From positions 806,001 through 870,000 of the forward strand of contig JASCOH010000001.1 in assembly GCA_029959295.1 (NCBI GenBank): a DNA stretch of 64,000 nt, written 5' to 3'. The position numbers and the translations under genes were made by a program. Positions within the stretch are counted from its first letter, which is position 1, and each line of letters begins with the position of its first letter. Of the stretch, positions 25,540-35,132 are shown one piece after another. Source of the DNA: Flavobacteriaceae bacterium PS02334. GTDB lineage: Bacteria > Bacteroidota > Bacteroidia > Flavobacteriales > Flavobacteriaceae. The notes under the pieces were generated by a model. It was not told the origin of the DNA and made no database searches. It worked only from the letters and a program-made list of their open reading frames with translations.

Positions 25540-27315
25540 TTACATACGTTCAGGAACATCAATTCCTAAAAGCTTGAATGAAGAAGCAATAACTTCTGAA
25601 ACTTTTTTAGAAAGCTGCACTCTGAAAATCTTTTCTTCTAAATTATCAGAACCTAAAATTGGAACCGCTTGATAGAAAGAATTGTATTTTCGAACCAACT
25701 CATAAATGTAATTGGCAAGCAAAGCCGGACTGAAATTCTTCGCCGCATCTTGAATCACTTCAGGAAACAATTCTAGCTCTTTGAGCAATTCTTTTTCTTT
25801 TTCGTGCAATACGATTTCAATATTCTTAGAAAAATCAAAATCTGCTTTTCTGATAATAGATTGAATTCTGGCGTAAGTATATTGAATAAACGGACCCGTA
25901 TTTCCAGCAAAATCAACAGATTCTTCAGGATTGAACAAGATTCGTTTCTTTGGATCTACTTTTAATATGTAATATTTTAAAGCGCCAAGACCGATTGTTT
26001 TGTACAGTTTCGCTTTTTCTTCGTCTGAGAAATAATCTAATTTGCCTAATTCTTCTGAAATTTCTTTTGCCGTTTGTGACATTTCATTCATCAAATCATC
26101 AGCATCTACAACCGTTCCTTCACGGCTTTTCATTTTTCCAGAAGGCAAATCTACCATTCCATAAGAAAGGTGGAAAAGATTTTGCGCCCAGTCAAATCCT
26201 AATTTTTTCAAGATTAGAAACAAAACTTTAAAATGATAATCTTGCTCATTTCCAACGGTGTAAACCATTCCTCCAACATCTGGAAAATCTTTCACGCGCT
26301 GAATTGCGGTCCCGATGTCTTGTGTCATATAAACCGAAGTTCCGTCAGAACGAAGCACTAATTTTTCGTCTAAACCATCTTCAGTCAAGTCAATCCAAAC
26401 AGAACCGTCTTCTTTTTTATAGAAAACACCGCTTGAAAGTCCTTGTTCTACAACGTCTTTTCCTAATAAATACGTATTGCTTTCATAATAATAAGCATCG
26501 AAATCAACACCTAAATTTTTATAAGTTTCAGCAAAACCAGCATAAACCCATTCGTTCATTTTGCTCCAAAGGGCTTTTACTTCTTTGTCTCCAGCTTCCC
26601 ATTTTAATAGCATTTCTTGTGCTTCTAGAATAATCGGAGCTTGCTTTTTTGCTTCTTCTTCTGATTTTCCTTGGGTAATTAATTCGTTTATTTGAATTTT
26701 ATAGGCTTTATCAAACTCTACATAATATTTTCCAACCAATTTATCTCCTTTTAAACCTGAAGATTCTGGAGTTTCATTATTTCCAAATTTTTCCCAAGCC
26801 AACATTGACTTACAAATATGGATTCCTCTGTCGTTGATAATTTGGGTTTTGTAGACTTTTTTACCCGAAGCTTTGATGATTTCGGCTACAGAATATCCTA
26901 ATAAATTGTTTCTGACGTGACCTAAATGGAGCGGTTTATTTGTATTTGGAGAAGAATATTCCACCAAAATTGCTTTTTCTTCTGCATTCGGAGCCACAAA
27001 ACCAAAGTTTTTTTGGTCTTTTATTTCGTGAAAAAAGTCCAAATAATATTTATCAGAAATTACAATATTCAAAAATCCAGAAACCACGTTGAACTTTTCA
27101 ACAGCTTCCACGTTTTCAACTAGATAGCCTCCAATTTTATTCCCTAATTCCACTGGATTACTTTTAATAAGTTTCAAAAGCGGAAAAATAACCATCGTAA
27201 TATCGCCCTCAAATTCCCTGCGTGTTGCCTGAAATTCTATTTTATCAATAGTAATATCAAACAAAACTTTAATTGCTTTTTCAATCTGCGGAGTGAGAAT
27301 TTGCGTAAGTGTCAT
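25540..27315 (-). CDS. argS: Arginine--tRNA ligase
   Basis: ArgS charges tRNA-Arg. The 591-residue class I synthetase has the N-terminal additional domain (residues 1-110), the HIGH-like motif in SSPNTNKPLHLGHVRNN, the KMSKS-equivalent GKMKSREGTVVD, and a C-terminal DALR anticodon-binding domain (about 460-591) ending LLGIDVPERM. Length and order are normal for Bacteroidota ArgS. It precedes the SGNH operon on the same strand with a 116-bp gap. It has a clear -7 box of its own. Confidence 0.97.
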   Translation of the reverse strand: MTLTQILTPQIEKAIKVLFDITIDKIEFQATRREFEGDITMVIFPLLKLIKSNPVELGNKIGGYLVENVEAVEKFNVVSGFLNIVISDKYYLDFFHEIKDQKNFGFVAPNAEEKAILVEYSSPNTNKPLHLGHVRNNLLGYSVAEIIKASGKKVYKTQIINDRGIHICKSMLAWEKFGNNETPESSGLKGDKLVGKYYVEFDKAYKIQINELITQGKSEEEAKKQAPIILEAQEMLLKWEAGDKEVKALWSKMNEWVYAGFAETYKNLGVDFDAYYYESNTYLLGKDVVEQGLSSGVFYKKEDGSVWIDLTEDGLDEKLVLRSDGTSVYMTQDIGTAIQRVKDFPDVGGMVYTVGNEQDYHFKVLFLILKKLGFDWAQNLFHLSYGMVDLPSGKMKSREGTVVDADDLMNEMSQTAKEISEELGKLDYFSDEEKAKLYKTIGLGALKYYILKVDPKKRILFNPEESVDFAGNTGPFIQYTYARIQSIIRKADFDFSKNIEIVLHEKEKELLKELELFPEVIQDAAKNFSPALLANYIYELVRKYNSFYQAVPILGSDNLEEKIFRVQLSKKVSEVIASSFKLLGIDVPERM

Positions 27316-27337
27316 GGTATAATTTTTTTTAAGCGTG

Positions 27338-27345
27338 CAAAGATA
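27338..27345 (-). promoter_or_regulatory. -7 promoter element for argS
   Basis: TATCTTTG on the minus strand fits TAnnTTTG exactly and lies about 22 bp before the ATG. Confidence 0.6.
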
Positions 27346-27470
27346 ATCATTCTGCGCGAATTGATTAAAATTAAAAATTGAAAAGCTTTTTGGATTTCTC
27401 CTACAAAATAGTTCATAAATTTAAAAATTGTAGAATATTTTCTTAAAAAGTTATAAAAATTAATTAAAGT

Positions 27471-27478
27471 TAAATTTG
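27471..27478 (+). promoter_or_regulatory. Possible -7 promoter element for the T9SS type B gene
   Basis: TAAATTTG fits TAnnTTTG. It implies a ~110-base AU-rich leader. No -33 TTG at good spacing was found. Confidence 0.35.
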
Positions 27479-27589
27479 TGTTACACTATTATATGTCGGA
27501 TATTTGTAATGGATATTTATCATTTTTTAGTTATTATCTAAAAATAAATAATATAGCATAAATTACCTCTAGCCCCTAATACATACAAC

Positions 27590-30500
27590 ATGAGAAAACT
27601 GCCACTTTTCTTTATGTTACTCTTAACTTCTGTAGCCTATACCCAAGCTATCCAAGTTGATGTAACCACCTATTCGGTTCCCGAATTAGTCAACAACGTT
27701 TTGATAAACTCACCTTGTACCAGTGTTTCTGGCATAAGCTGGAGAACTGGAACAAATTTTGGATCAGAAAATGGCATCGGCTATTTTGAAAACACCAACC
27801 CCAATTTCCCAATGCAAAAGGGAATTATTCTTACTACGGGAAATGTGTTAAATGCGCCAGGCCCAAATACTACAGAACTAAGCGATGGAAATGACGCCTG
27901 GACTGGAGATACTGATTTAGAAAATGTTTTGCGCAATGCAGGAATCACGATGAATTCGGCAAATGCGACTGTTTTAGAATTTGATTTTACGCCTATTTCG
28001 CCTAAATTTAGTTTTGACTTTTTATTTGCTTCAGAAGAATATGGCAATTTCCAATGCCTTTTCTCAGATGCTTTTGCATTTTTGCTGACAAACCAAAATA
28101 CGGGAGTCACTACGAATCTAGCCATCGTGCCAAATACAAATACACCCATTTCAGTATTGACGATTCGTGACTTTTTATACAATTCGATTTGCGAATCTGT
28201 CAATGAGGAATATTTCGGAACGTTCAACGGCGGTGCTTCTTCGGCAAACTCAGCAACGAATTATAACGGACAAACGGTTGTGCTGAAAGCGGAATCGGTT
28301 TTAGTGCCGAATACGCCTTATCACATGAAATTGGTTATTGCCGACAGAACTGATTTCAGGTATGATTCTGCCATTTTTATTTCTTCAAGCAGTCTTAATT
28401 TAGGGCAAAACGTTTTAGGTGATGACTTGACAGTTGCCCGCAAAACTGCAATTTGTTTTGGCCAGCAAACTACTTTGAGAACAGGATTAGATCCGAATGA
28501 ATATACATTTTCATGGACTAGAAACGGAGGAGCTCCTATACCAGGACAAAACAATCCTGATTTGCCAATTTCTTTGCCTGGGACATATGCAGTTACATAC
28601 ACCAGCACGGCTTTGCCTTGCAATGCCCCTGTCACCGATTCTATAATTGTGGAATATTATCCTCAATTAGTAGCCCCGACTCCTAGCGATTTATACAAAT
28701 GCAATACCGGAGCTGCGACTTATGATTTCAATTTGGCTTACAATACTCCGATTTTAATGACAGGAATGCCGAGCGATACTAGAATTTCATACCACTCTAC
28801 TCCTCAAGATGCAGACAATAATGCAGGCGCGCTTGCAAATACAATTCAAGGAACCGGAACCGAAACTATTTATGTAAGGATAGAAAACAATATCGGCTGT
28901 TATACAGTTAAGTCTTTTCAGCTTCGTTCAATTTTGCCACCAGTTGCAGGACAGCCGGCAGATTTGACGCAATGTGCTTCTTCATTTAACAGCACAAATG
29001 CTTCTTTTGCTTTTGGTTCACAAGACAATGCGATTTTGAATGGCGCTCCTCAAAGCATTTACAACATAAGCTATTATACGACTCCAGGAAATGCCGCAGG
29101 CGGCATTTCTCCGCTTCCTCTGACCGGATATTCAGGCACGCACGGGCAGACAATTTATGCAAGAATAGAAAACAAAACCGATATCAATTGTTTTGATACG
29201 ATTAGTTTTCAGCTTGCAGTAAAAGATTTACCGCCAGTTGACAATCTTCAAAATGTGACTTTATGTGATCCTTACACTTTGCCTCCTTTGGTTAACGGTA
29301 ATTATTTTACGCTTTCTGGAGGAAATGGAACGCCGCTTTTTGCAGGAAATATAATTAGAGAATCACAGACAATTTACATTTATAATACAAGCGGAGGCAC
29401 TCCAAATTGTCCAAACGAAAGCAGTTTTAAAGTAACAATAATAAATCCCGCCGAAATTACGCCGAAAGATACCGTACAATGCAGTACTATTGGCTATAGA
29501 CTCCCTGCGCTTGCCTATGGAAATTACTATACGCTTCCCGGCGGGCCTGATGGCGGCGGTACTATAATTCCGGTTGGAACTGTGATTACTTCAACCCAAA
29601 CGGTCTATGTTTATTATAAATATCCTGACCCGCCATTTTGCGTTGTAGACACAAATTTCAGCGTGAGAATAATTCCTTTCGGAAACCTGCCTACTTTTCC
29701 AAATGTCTTTGACTGTAGCGAATATATACTTCCTGCCCTAACTTTTGGAAACTATTTCACGGGACCTGCCGGAACCGGAACGCAACTTCCTGCTGGAACT
29801 CCGATTACTACAAGCAAAACTATATTTGTATATGCCGAAAATGAAAAATGCAAGGACGAAAGGTCTTTCAATGTTTATATTGGGCTTGTGCCGCCGCGAA
29901 ATGCTGATAGCTGTTCAAGTTATACCTTGCCAATTCTTCCGATAGGAAATTATTTTACCGCACCAGCCGGAGGCGGACAAATGATTGCACCAGGAACAAT
30001 CATCTTGCAATCTAAGCGAATTTACATTTATGTTGCCACGACTGATATCCCAAATTGTACTGACAATGTTTATTTTGATGTAACAATTTCAGATCCTTTC
30101 GATACTATACCAAGCCAAATCACAAGATGTGGCGGCTATCTGCTTCCTGCTTTAACTGTTGGAAATTATTTTGATGGACCTGGAGGCACAGGAAATGCTT
30201 TATCCGCAGGAAGTTTAATCAGTAGATCTAAAAAAATCTACATTTATAAACCACCATTGGCTGGACAAAATTGCACGAATGAGATTTCTTTTGATGTAAC
30301 TATAAATCCTTACCCGAATATTGATTCAAGAGGAAATATTGGTCCAATTTGTAAAAATGTAGGCTATCAGCTTACTCCCTTGGCTGTCGGAAATTATTAT
30401 TCAGATCCCCAAGGCGTTGGCTTAATCGCTCAAGATGCAATAATTACTGAAACCAAGACAATTTATATTTATGCCGTATCGCCTGAAGGCTGCGTGGCTG

Positions 30501-31783
30501 AGAGTTCTTTCACGATTGAAATCGTAGGAATTGAAGTGGATGAGCCAGCGCCGGTTACAACTTGTGATTTATATATTTTGCCTCCGCTAAATGTTGGTGA
30601 TTATTATACAGAACCAAACGGGCCAAATGGTACTGGAATTATTTTGCCACCCGGAACGCCAATCACGACGACAACGACACTTTATATTTATGACGAAATT
30701 GTAACTCGCGGTTTAGTTTGTCCTGACGAATATACATTTCCGATTACTATTGCGCGAACGCCCGTGATTCAACCGATTTCAAATGCTGACAGAACTATTT
30801 GCGACAATGATTCAGTTAACGACGGTTTTACAGCTATCGATATTGCTGCACTTTCTGCATCAGCTCTAGGAAGCTCACAATCTTTAACCGATTATACTGT
30901 AGCTTTTTATGCTTCACAACCTGATGCGCAAGCACAAAGAAATCCGATTACCTCAACAGGAACACGAACAATCTGGATTAGAATTTCTAGCGTAATTTCA
31001 AATAGCTGTTTCGACATAAAACCAGTTGCGATAACAGTTTTGAAAGTTCCACAACCTACGCCAAAAGATGGAATTGTCTGTATCAACAGCGCAACGGGTG
31101 CGATATTAAAATCATACACTATTCAATCAGGATTAAGCCCGGCAACGCACACTTTTCAATGGTCGAATGCTGCAGGAATAATTCCTGGAGCGACACAGGC
31201 CAATTATACAGCAACAGTTCCTGGAGCTTACACTTTGATTGCGACAAGCAGAACCACAGGCTGTTCTTCAAATCCTGTGACGGTTCAAGTCGCACAGTCT
31301 GAACCAGCAATTGCAAGTGTTGCCGTAAGCGATGCCTTCAACAGCAATCAAACGGTAACGGTAACAGCAACCGGCGTCGGCGGTGATTATATATACCAAA
31401 TGGACGATGGCGCATTTCAAACGAGCAATGTTTTCTACAATGTTCCTTCTGGAAATCATATCATAACGATTCGCGATAAAAATGGGTGCCAAGATACTAT
31501 CGTGGAAGCTTTTGTTGTGAATTATCCAAAATTCTTTACGCCAAATGGTGACGGAATTAATGAAACTTGGAATATTACTGACTTGTCTTTCCAAAGAGAA
31601 TCGGTTATCAATATTTTTGACCGCTATGGAAAATTTATCAAGCAGATCAAACCTTCAGGACCAGGCTGGGACGGAACTTACAACGGGCATCCGCATTTTT
31701 CAACAGATTATTGGTTCATCGTTACTTACATTGAAAGAGATGAGACAAAAACTTTTAGGGCGCATTTTGCTTTAAAAAGATAA
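27590..31783 (+). CDS. Choice-of-anchor L domain protein with seven internal repeats and T9SS type B sorting domain
   Basis: A 1397-residue secreted protein. Residues 1-20 are a signal peptide (MRKLPLFFMLLLTSVAYTQA). A choice-of-anchor L domain spans about 25-270 (FDFLFASEEYGNFQC is its hallmark). Two or three Ig-like segments follow, then seven repeats of ~70 residues (about 555-1058) built on the pattern Cys...LP.L..GNYFT...G..G..L..GT.I....TIYIY. A further Ig-like region precedes the C-terminal T9SS type B domain (about 1310-1397: FFTPNGDGINETWNI to RAHFALKR), the gliding-motility-associated C-terminal type often on adhesins. It is likely cell-surface adhesin material. The terminator at 31801 ends a single-gene unit. 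Confidence 0.9.
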   Translation: MRKLPLFFMLLLTSVAYTQAIQVDVTTYSVPELVNNVLINSPCTSVSGISWRTGTNFGSENGIGYFENTNPNFPMQKGIILTTGNVLNAPGPNTTELSDGNDAWTGDTDLENVLRNAGITMNSANATVLEFDFTPISPKFSFDFLFASEEYGNFQCLFSDAFAFLLTNQNTGVTTNLAIVPNTNTPISVLTIRDFLYNSICESVNEEYFGTFNGGASSANSATNYNGQTVVLKAESVLVPNTPYHMKLVIADRTDFRYDSAIFISSSSLNLGQNVLGDDLTVARKTAICFGQQTTLRTGLDPNEYTFSWTRNGGAPIPGQNNPDLPISLPGTYAVTYTSTALPCNAPVTDSIIVEYYPQLVAPTPSDLYKCNTGAATYDFNLAYNTPILMTGMPSDTRISYHSTPQDADNNAGALANTIQGTGTETIYVRIENNIGCYTVKSFQLRSILPPVAGQPADLTQCASSFNSTNASFAFGSQDNAILNGAPQSIYNISYYTTPGNAAGGISPLPLTGYSGTHGQTIYARIENKTDINCFDTISFQLAVKDLPPVDNLQNVTLCDPYTLPPLVNGNYFTLSGGNGTPLFAGNIIRESQTIYIYNTSGGTPNCPNESSFKVTIINPAEITPKDTVQCSTIGYRLPALAYGNYYTLPGGPDGGGTIIPVGTVITSTQTVYVYYKYPDPPFCVVDTNFSVRIIPFGNLPTFPNVFDCSEYILPALTFGNYFTGPAGTGTQLPAGTPITTSKTIFVYAENEKCKDERSFNVYIGLVPPRNADSCSSYTLPILPIGNYFTAPAGGGQMIAPGTIILQSKRIYIYVATTDIPNCTDNVYFDVTISDPFDTIPSQITRCGGYLLPALTVGNYFDGPGGTGNALSAGSLISRSKKIYIYKPPLAGQNCTNEISFDVTINPYPNIDSRGNIGPICKNVGYQLTPLAVGNYYSDPQGVGLIAQDAIITETKTIYIYAVSPEGCVAESSFTIEIVGIEVDEPAPVTTCDLYILPPLNVGDYYTEPNGPNGTGIILPPGTPITTTTTLYIYDEIVTRGLVCPDEYTFPITIARTPVIQPISNADRTICDNDSVNDGFTAIDIAALSASALGSSQSLTDYTVAFYASQPDAQAQRNPITSTGTRTIWIRISSVISNSCFDIKPVAITVLKVPQPTPKDGIVCINSATGAILKSYTIQSGLSPATHTFQWSNAAGIIPGATQANYTATVPGAYTLIATSRTTGCSSNPVTVQVAQSEPAIASVAVSDAFNSNQTVTVTATGVGGDYIYQMDDGAFQTSNVFYNVPSGNHIITIRDKNGCQDTIVEAFVVNYPKFFTPNGDGINETWNITDLSFQRESVINIFDRYGKFIKQIKPSGPGWDGTYNGHPHFSTDYWFIVTYIERDETKTFRAHFALKR

Positions 31784-31800
31784 ATAAACAATTGATTATC

Positions 31801-31834
31801 AAAAGGCTTCCGGAATTAACGGGAGCCTTTTTTG
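31801..31834 (+). terminator. Rho-independent terminator after the type B gene
   Basis: AAAAGGCTTCCG pairs with CGGGAGCCTTTT (one G-U, short loop) and runs into T's. Confidence 0.85.
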
Positions 31835-31936
31835 TTTGGAATCATTTTAAATACTCAAATTAGTGTAACATTTTTCAATATATATAGTCTATTAAGAAAA
31901 TTATAAACACCTCAATCATCAATCAAAAAAAGAACA

Positions 31937-34357
31937 ATGAAATTTAAATTATTATTCTTGAGTTTTATTTTGCCTTTGCTTTCAGTACACGCGCAAAACA
32001 ATTTAACAATTACTGGAACAGTTACCGACAAATCTAATGCTCCGATTTCTTATGCAACAGTAACAATCAAGGAAGGCGAAAAAGTTATCACAGGAAGCAT
32101 TACTGATGACAGCGGGAATTTTGAAGTAAAAAGCTTAGCTCCAAAAAATTATACAGTTGAAATTCAATTTATCGGCTACAAACCTTATGTAAGCAAAGCT
32201 GATTTGACTTCTGGAAAAGGAATTGCCTTAAACAGAATCACTCTAGCTGATGAAGCCACACAATTAGAAGGTGTTGAAGTTGTTCAAGAACGTTCGACAA
32301 TCGAGCAAAAAATTGACAGAAAAGTAATCAATGTTGGTCGTGATTTGACTACTGCCGGCGCAACAGCTTCAGAAATCATGAACAATATTCCGTCTGTGAA
32401 TGTTGATCAAGATGGCAAGATATCTTTGAGAGGAAATCAAAACGTAAGAGTTTTAATTGACGGAAGGCCTACAAGCATTGATCCTGCGCAGTTATTGAAA
32501 CAAATTCCTTCAAGTTCTATCAAGAAAATTGAATTGATCACCAATCCAAGTGCGAAATACAATCCAGAAGGAATGTCTGGAATCATCAATATCGTCTTGC
32601 ATAAAAATTCAAATGACGGTTTCAACGGAAGCTTAAATGCAGGAATTACATTCGCAAAAGAGCCAAAATTCAACAATTCTCTAGACCTAAATTACAGAAC
32701 AGGAAAAGTAAATTTCTTTGGAAATGCCGGTAAAAATTTCGGTAAATACCTAAACGACGGTTTCATAGAAAGATTCGACAATAATTCACAGCAAATCTTA
32801 GATATCGTGAATGACAATGATTCTTACTTATATAAAATTGGTATGGATTATTACATCAACGACAACAATACGCTGTCTTTTTACACCAACCAAAATGGTA
32901 CTGACGGAACTGGAAATGTAAACACGGATATCAGATATTTAAACGGAGACCAGCCAAATGTTTTGCAATTTGGAGAATATTTGACTGACAACAACAGCGG
33001 TGCTTACAACTTGGCTTTCAAGCATAAATTCAAAAAAGAAGGACATACTTTAGATTTCGAAGGAAACTACAATGATTACAAGCAAACGCAGGATGCCAAT
33101 TTTGACACGACTACGTTTACTGCGCCAATCCAATCTTCTATCTATTCTGATAAAATCGTTGACAAGAGAGAAAATACGACTTTGAATTTGGATTATGTAA
33201 ATCCGTTGAATGAAAAATCAACTTTAGAATTGGGTGCTGAAGCGAGGCTTATCAGAACTACAAACGATTACAACACTCAAAATCCTGTCTCTCCCTTTAC
33301 GATCAGCCATTATGATTATGACGTAGATATTTATTCTGCTTATGCCACTTTCGGCCAAAAATTCGATAAATTCAGCTACCAAGTCGGAGCTCGTTTTGAA
33401 AGCTACAAAGTAAAAGCGAACCTAGAAAGCAATCATGTGGAACCTGACCAAAGATTGAAAAAATTTGATGACGATTACATGACGGTTTATCCTTCAGCAT
33501 ATCTTACTTATAATCTAGACGAGAAAAATATGTTCCAATTAAGCTACAGCCGTCGTGTTGACAGGCCTAGTTTAGAGCAGACAAAACCAATCAGAGAATT
33601 TTCTACGCCATTGGTTACAGGTTTAGGAAACCAAGAATTACAGCCACAATTTACCAATTCAGTTGAATTGAATTATACTAAAACTTTTACGAAAGGTTCT
33701 TGGACAGGAGGCGTTTATTACAGGCTTATCAATGACGAAATCAGCCGTGTTTTGTACAGTGATGAAACAACTGACAACCAGAATGACTTGATCATGAGCT
33801 GGGCAAACTTTGACAACAATTCAGCTTACGGATTTGAATTGTCTGCTAATTATAAAATTACAAAATGGTGGGATGTGCAACCGTCAATCGACTATTCAAA
33901 CATCAACCAAAAAGGTATCGTTTCTGTTTTAAGAGCTGGAACTACAGATGAATTTGATTTCCTGAACAAAGAGATTTCTGCTTCTGCTTTCAATGCCAGA
34001 ATCAACAGTAATTTCAAGGCTACAAAAAGATTAAGCTTCCTTTTGTTCGGATTTTACAGAGGCGGTGTTGACGGAATCCAAAATGACAGCAAGGAAATGT
34101 ACAAAATGGACATCGGTAGCCGTTACACGATGTTAGACAACAAATTGACTTTCAGCTTGCGTTTCAATGACGTTTTCAACACAATGGAATATGGCTTCTC
34201 AGGCGTAAATCCTTATCCGAGCCAAGGTGTTTTTGGATGGGAAAGCCAAAGTCTTTATTTAGGAATCAACTATATTTTTGGTGGAGGAAAAAATAGAGCA
34301 ATGCAAAGAAAATACCGTGAAGACAACACCAAACAAGGCGGTGGCGGTATGTTCTAA
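31937..34357 (+). CDS. TonB-dependent receptor, outer-membrane beta-barrel family
   Basis: An 806-residue outer-membrane protein. Signal peptide 1-20 (LSFILPLLSVHAQ) is followed by a carboxypeptidase-regulatory-like domain (about 22-105: ITGTVTDKSNAPISYATVTI, GYKPYV), a plug domain (about 115-220: IMNNIPSVNVDQDGKISLRG, NVRVLIDGRP, IIN IVL) and a beta-barrel (about 230-806) ending in the Gly-rich tail GGGGMF. This layout is typical of the outer_membrane_beta-barrel_3 subgroup; ligand unknown. SusD is not adjacent, so it is not an obvious Sus-type glycan locus. A partner TonB is encoded at 6806. Confidence 0.9.
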   Translation: MKFKLLFLSFILPLLSVHAQNNLTITGTVTDKSNAPISYATVTIKEGEKVITGSITDDSGNFEVKSLAPKNYTVEIQFIGYKPYVSKADLTSGKGIALNRITLADEATQLEGVEVVQERSTIEQKIDRKVINVGRDLTTAGATASEIMNNIPSVNVDQDGKISLRGNQNVRVLIDGRPTSIDPAQLLKQIPSSSIKKIELITNPSAKYNPEGMSGIINIVLHKNSNDGFNGSLNAGITFAKEPKFNNSLDLNYRTGKVNFFGNAGKNFGKYLNDGFIERFDNNSQQILDIVNDNDSYLYKIGMDYYINDNNTLSFYTNQNGTDGTGNVNTDIRYLNGDQPNVLQFGEYLTDNNSGAYNLAFKHKFKKEGHTLDFEGNYNDYKQTQDANFDTTTFTAPIQSSIYSDKIVDKRENTTLNLDYVNPLNEKSTLELGAEARLIRTTNDYNTQNPVSPFTISHYDYDVDIYSAYATFGQKFDKFSYQVGARFESYKVKANLESNHVEPDQRLKKFDDDYMTVYPSAYLTYNLDEKNMFQLSYSRRVDRPSLEQTKPIREFSTPLVTGLGNQELQPQFTNSVELNYTKTFTKGSWTGGVYYRLINDEISRVLYSDETTDNQNDLIMSWANFDNNSAYGFELSANYKITKWWDVQPSIDYSNINQKGIVSVLRAGTTDEFDFLNKEISASAFNARINSNFKATKRLSFLLFGFYRGGVDGIQNDSKEMYKMDIGSRYTMLDNKLTFSLRFNDVFNTMEYGFSGVNPYPSQGVFGWESQSLYLGINYIFGGGKNRAMQRKYREDNTKQGGGGMF

Positions 34358-34398
34358 AAACCTGAATTTTTGGTTAGTATTTATATATTTGAGTTAGA

Positions 34399-34435
34399 GA
34401 AAAAAACTCGGAGAGTGATGCCTCCGAGTTTTTTG
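34399..34435 (+). terminator. Rho-independent terminator after the receptor gene
   Basis: A 13-bp stem AAAAAACTCGGAG/CTCCGAGTTTTTT around an 8-base loop, followed by T's. Confidence 0.9.
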
Positions 34436-34450
34436 TTTTTTTTTAGTACA

Positions 34451-34539
34451 GTCATTGCGACGAAGGAAGCAATCTTATCGCGCATATCCATTCAGTTTGT
34501 CGACTCAGATTATGTGATTGCTTCCTTCGTCGCAATGAC
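34451..34539. repeat. REP-like double palindrome, copy 2
   Basis: Perfect 24-bp arms at 34451-34474 (GTCATTGCGACGAAGGAAGC and on) and 34516-34539. The inner hairpin of each arm is ATTGC...GCAAT, a compensated version of ATTCC...GGAAT in copies 1 and 3. It lies between convergent genes. Confidence 0.9.
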
Positions 34540-34544
34540 ATTAT

Positions 34545-35057
34545 TTATCTTTTTATTTCAATCGTTGCACCAATTTTCACACTTTCATACAACTCATCAA
34601 CTTCTTCATCAGTCACAGCAATGCAACCCGCCGTCCAATCTTTCCAACGCTGGAACTTTGAAATAAAACCGCTTCCGTTTCTGATGCCGTGAATTTTTAT
34701 ATGCCCTCCGGCAGATTTTCCCAAGGATTTTGCGTGCTCGATATCTTTTTCATTCGGATAAGAAACACCCAAATTTTTGTGATAGCCGCTATTCGGGTTC
34801 TTGGCATTGATTTCATAAATTCCTTCTGGTGTTTTAAAATCGCCTTCCACTTCCTTGTGACCGATTGGGTTTCTTCCGAGGGAAATTTTATAAGTTTTCA
34901 AAAGCTTTCCTTCGGAATAAACCAGCATCTTTCGCTTGGATTTATAGACTTCAATCTTGTCTATTATTTTTCCTTTCGGAAGTTTTTCCTCTGGATAAAA
35001 ATAATAAACCGCAATTACCAAAAGGATTGTTAGAACTATGTAAATCATTTTTTTCAT
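34545..35057 (-). CDS. L,D-transpeptidase (YkuD-family) with N-terminal membrane anchor
   Basis: A 170-residue periplasmic enzyme. Residues 4-20 are a signal/anchor helix. The YkuD catalytic domain follows, with IKIHG supplying the His and DWTAGCIAVTD the catalytic Cys (Cys near 143). The usual SxGCxR(M/L) motif is replaced by TAGCIAV, as in YafK/Csd6-like enzymes. These make 3-3 peptidoglycan cross-links, attach proteins or trim muropeptides; which of these it does cannot be told from sequence. Residues around GDFKTPEGIY form the typical substrate loop. It stands between the fabH leader/terminator and a REP-like palindrome. Confidence 0.88.
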   Translation of the reverse strand: MKKMIYIVLTILLVIAVYYFYPEEKLPKGKIIDKIEVYKSKRKMLVYSEGKLLKTYKISLGRNPIGHKEVEGDFKTPEGIYEINAKNPNSGYHKNLGVSYPNEKDIEHAKSLGKSAGGHIKIHGIRNGSGFISKFQRWKDWTAGCIAVTDEEVDELYESVKIGATIEIKR

Positions 35058-35063
35058 AAACTA

Positions 35064-35131
35064 AAAAGGCACTAAGTTTCTAAGACACTGAGTACTTTGC
35101 GCCTTAGAAACATAGCGTCTCAGCACCTTTT
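35064..35131 (-). terminator. Long imperfect hairpin after fabH, repeat-like
   Basis: On the minus strand AAAAGGTGCTGAG pairs through G-U pairs with a CTTAGTGCCTTTTT arm, and TTTCTAAGG with CTTAGAAA inside; a T5 run follows. Sequence of the CACTAAGTTTCTAAGACACT type recurs in Bacteroidota spacers, so this looks like a repeat serving as terminator. Confidence 0.5.
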
Positions 35132-35132
35132 C

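Noticed and set aside
27781-28227. 148-codon frame antisense to the choice-of-anchor L domain
   Set aside because: Shadow of a strongly supported secreted protein gene.
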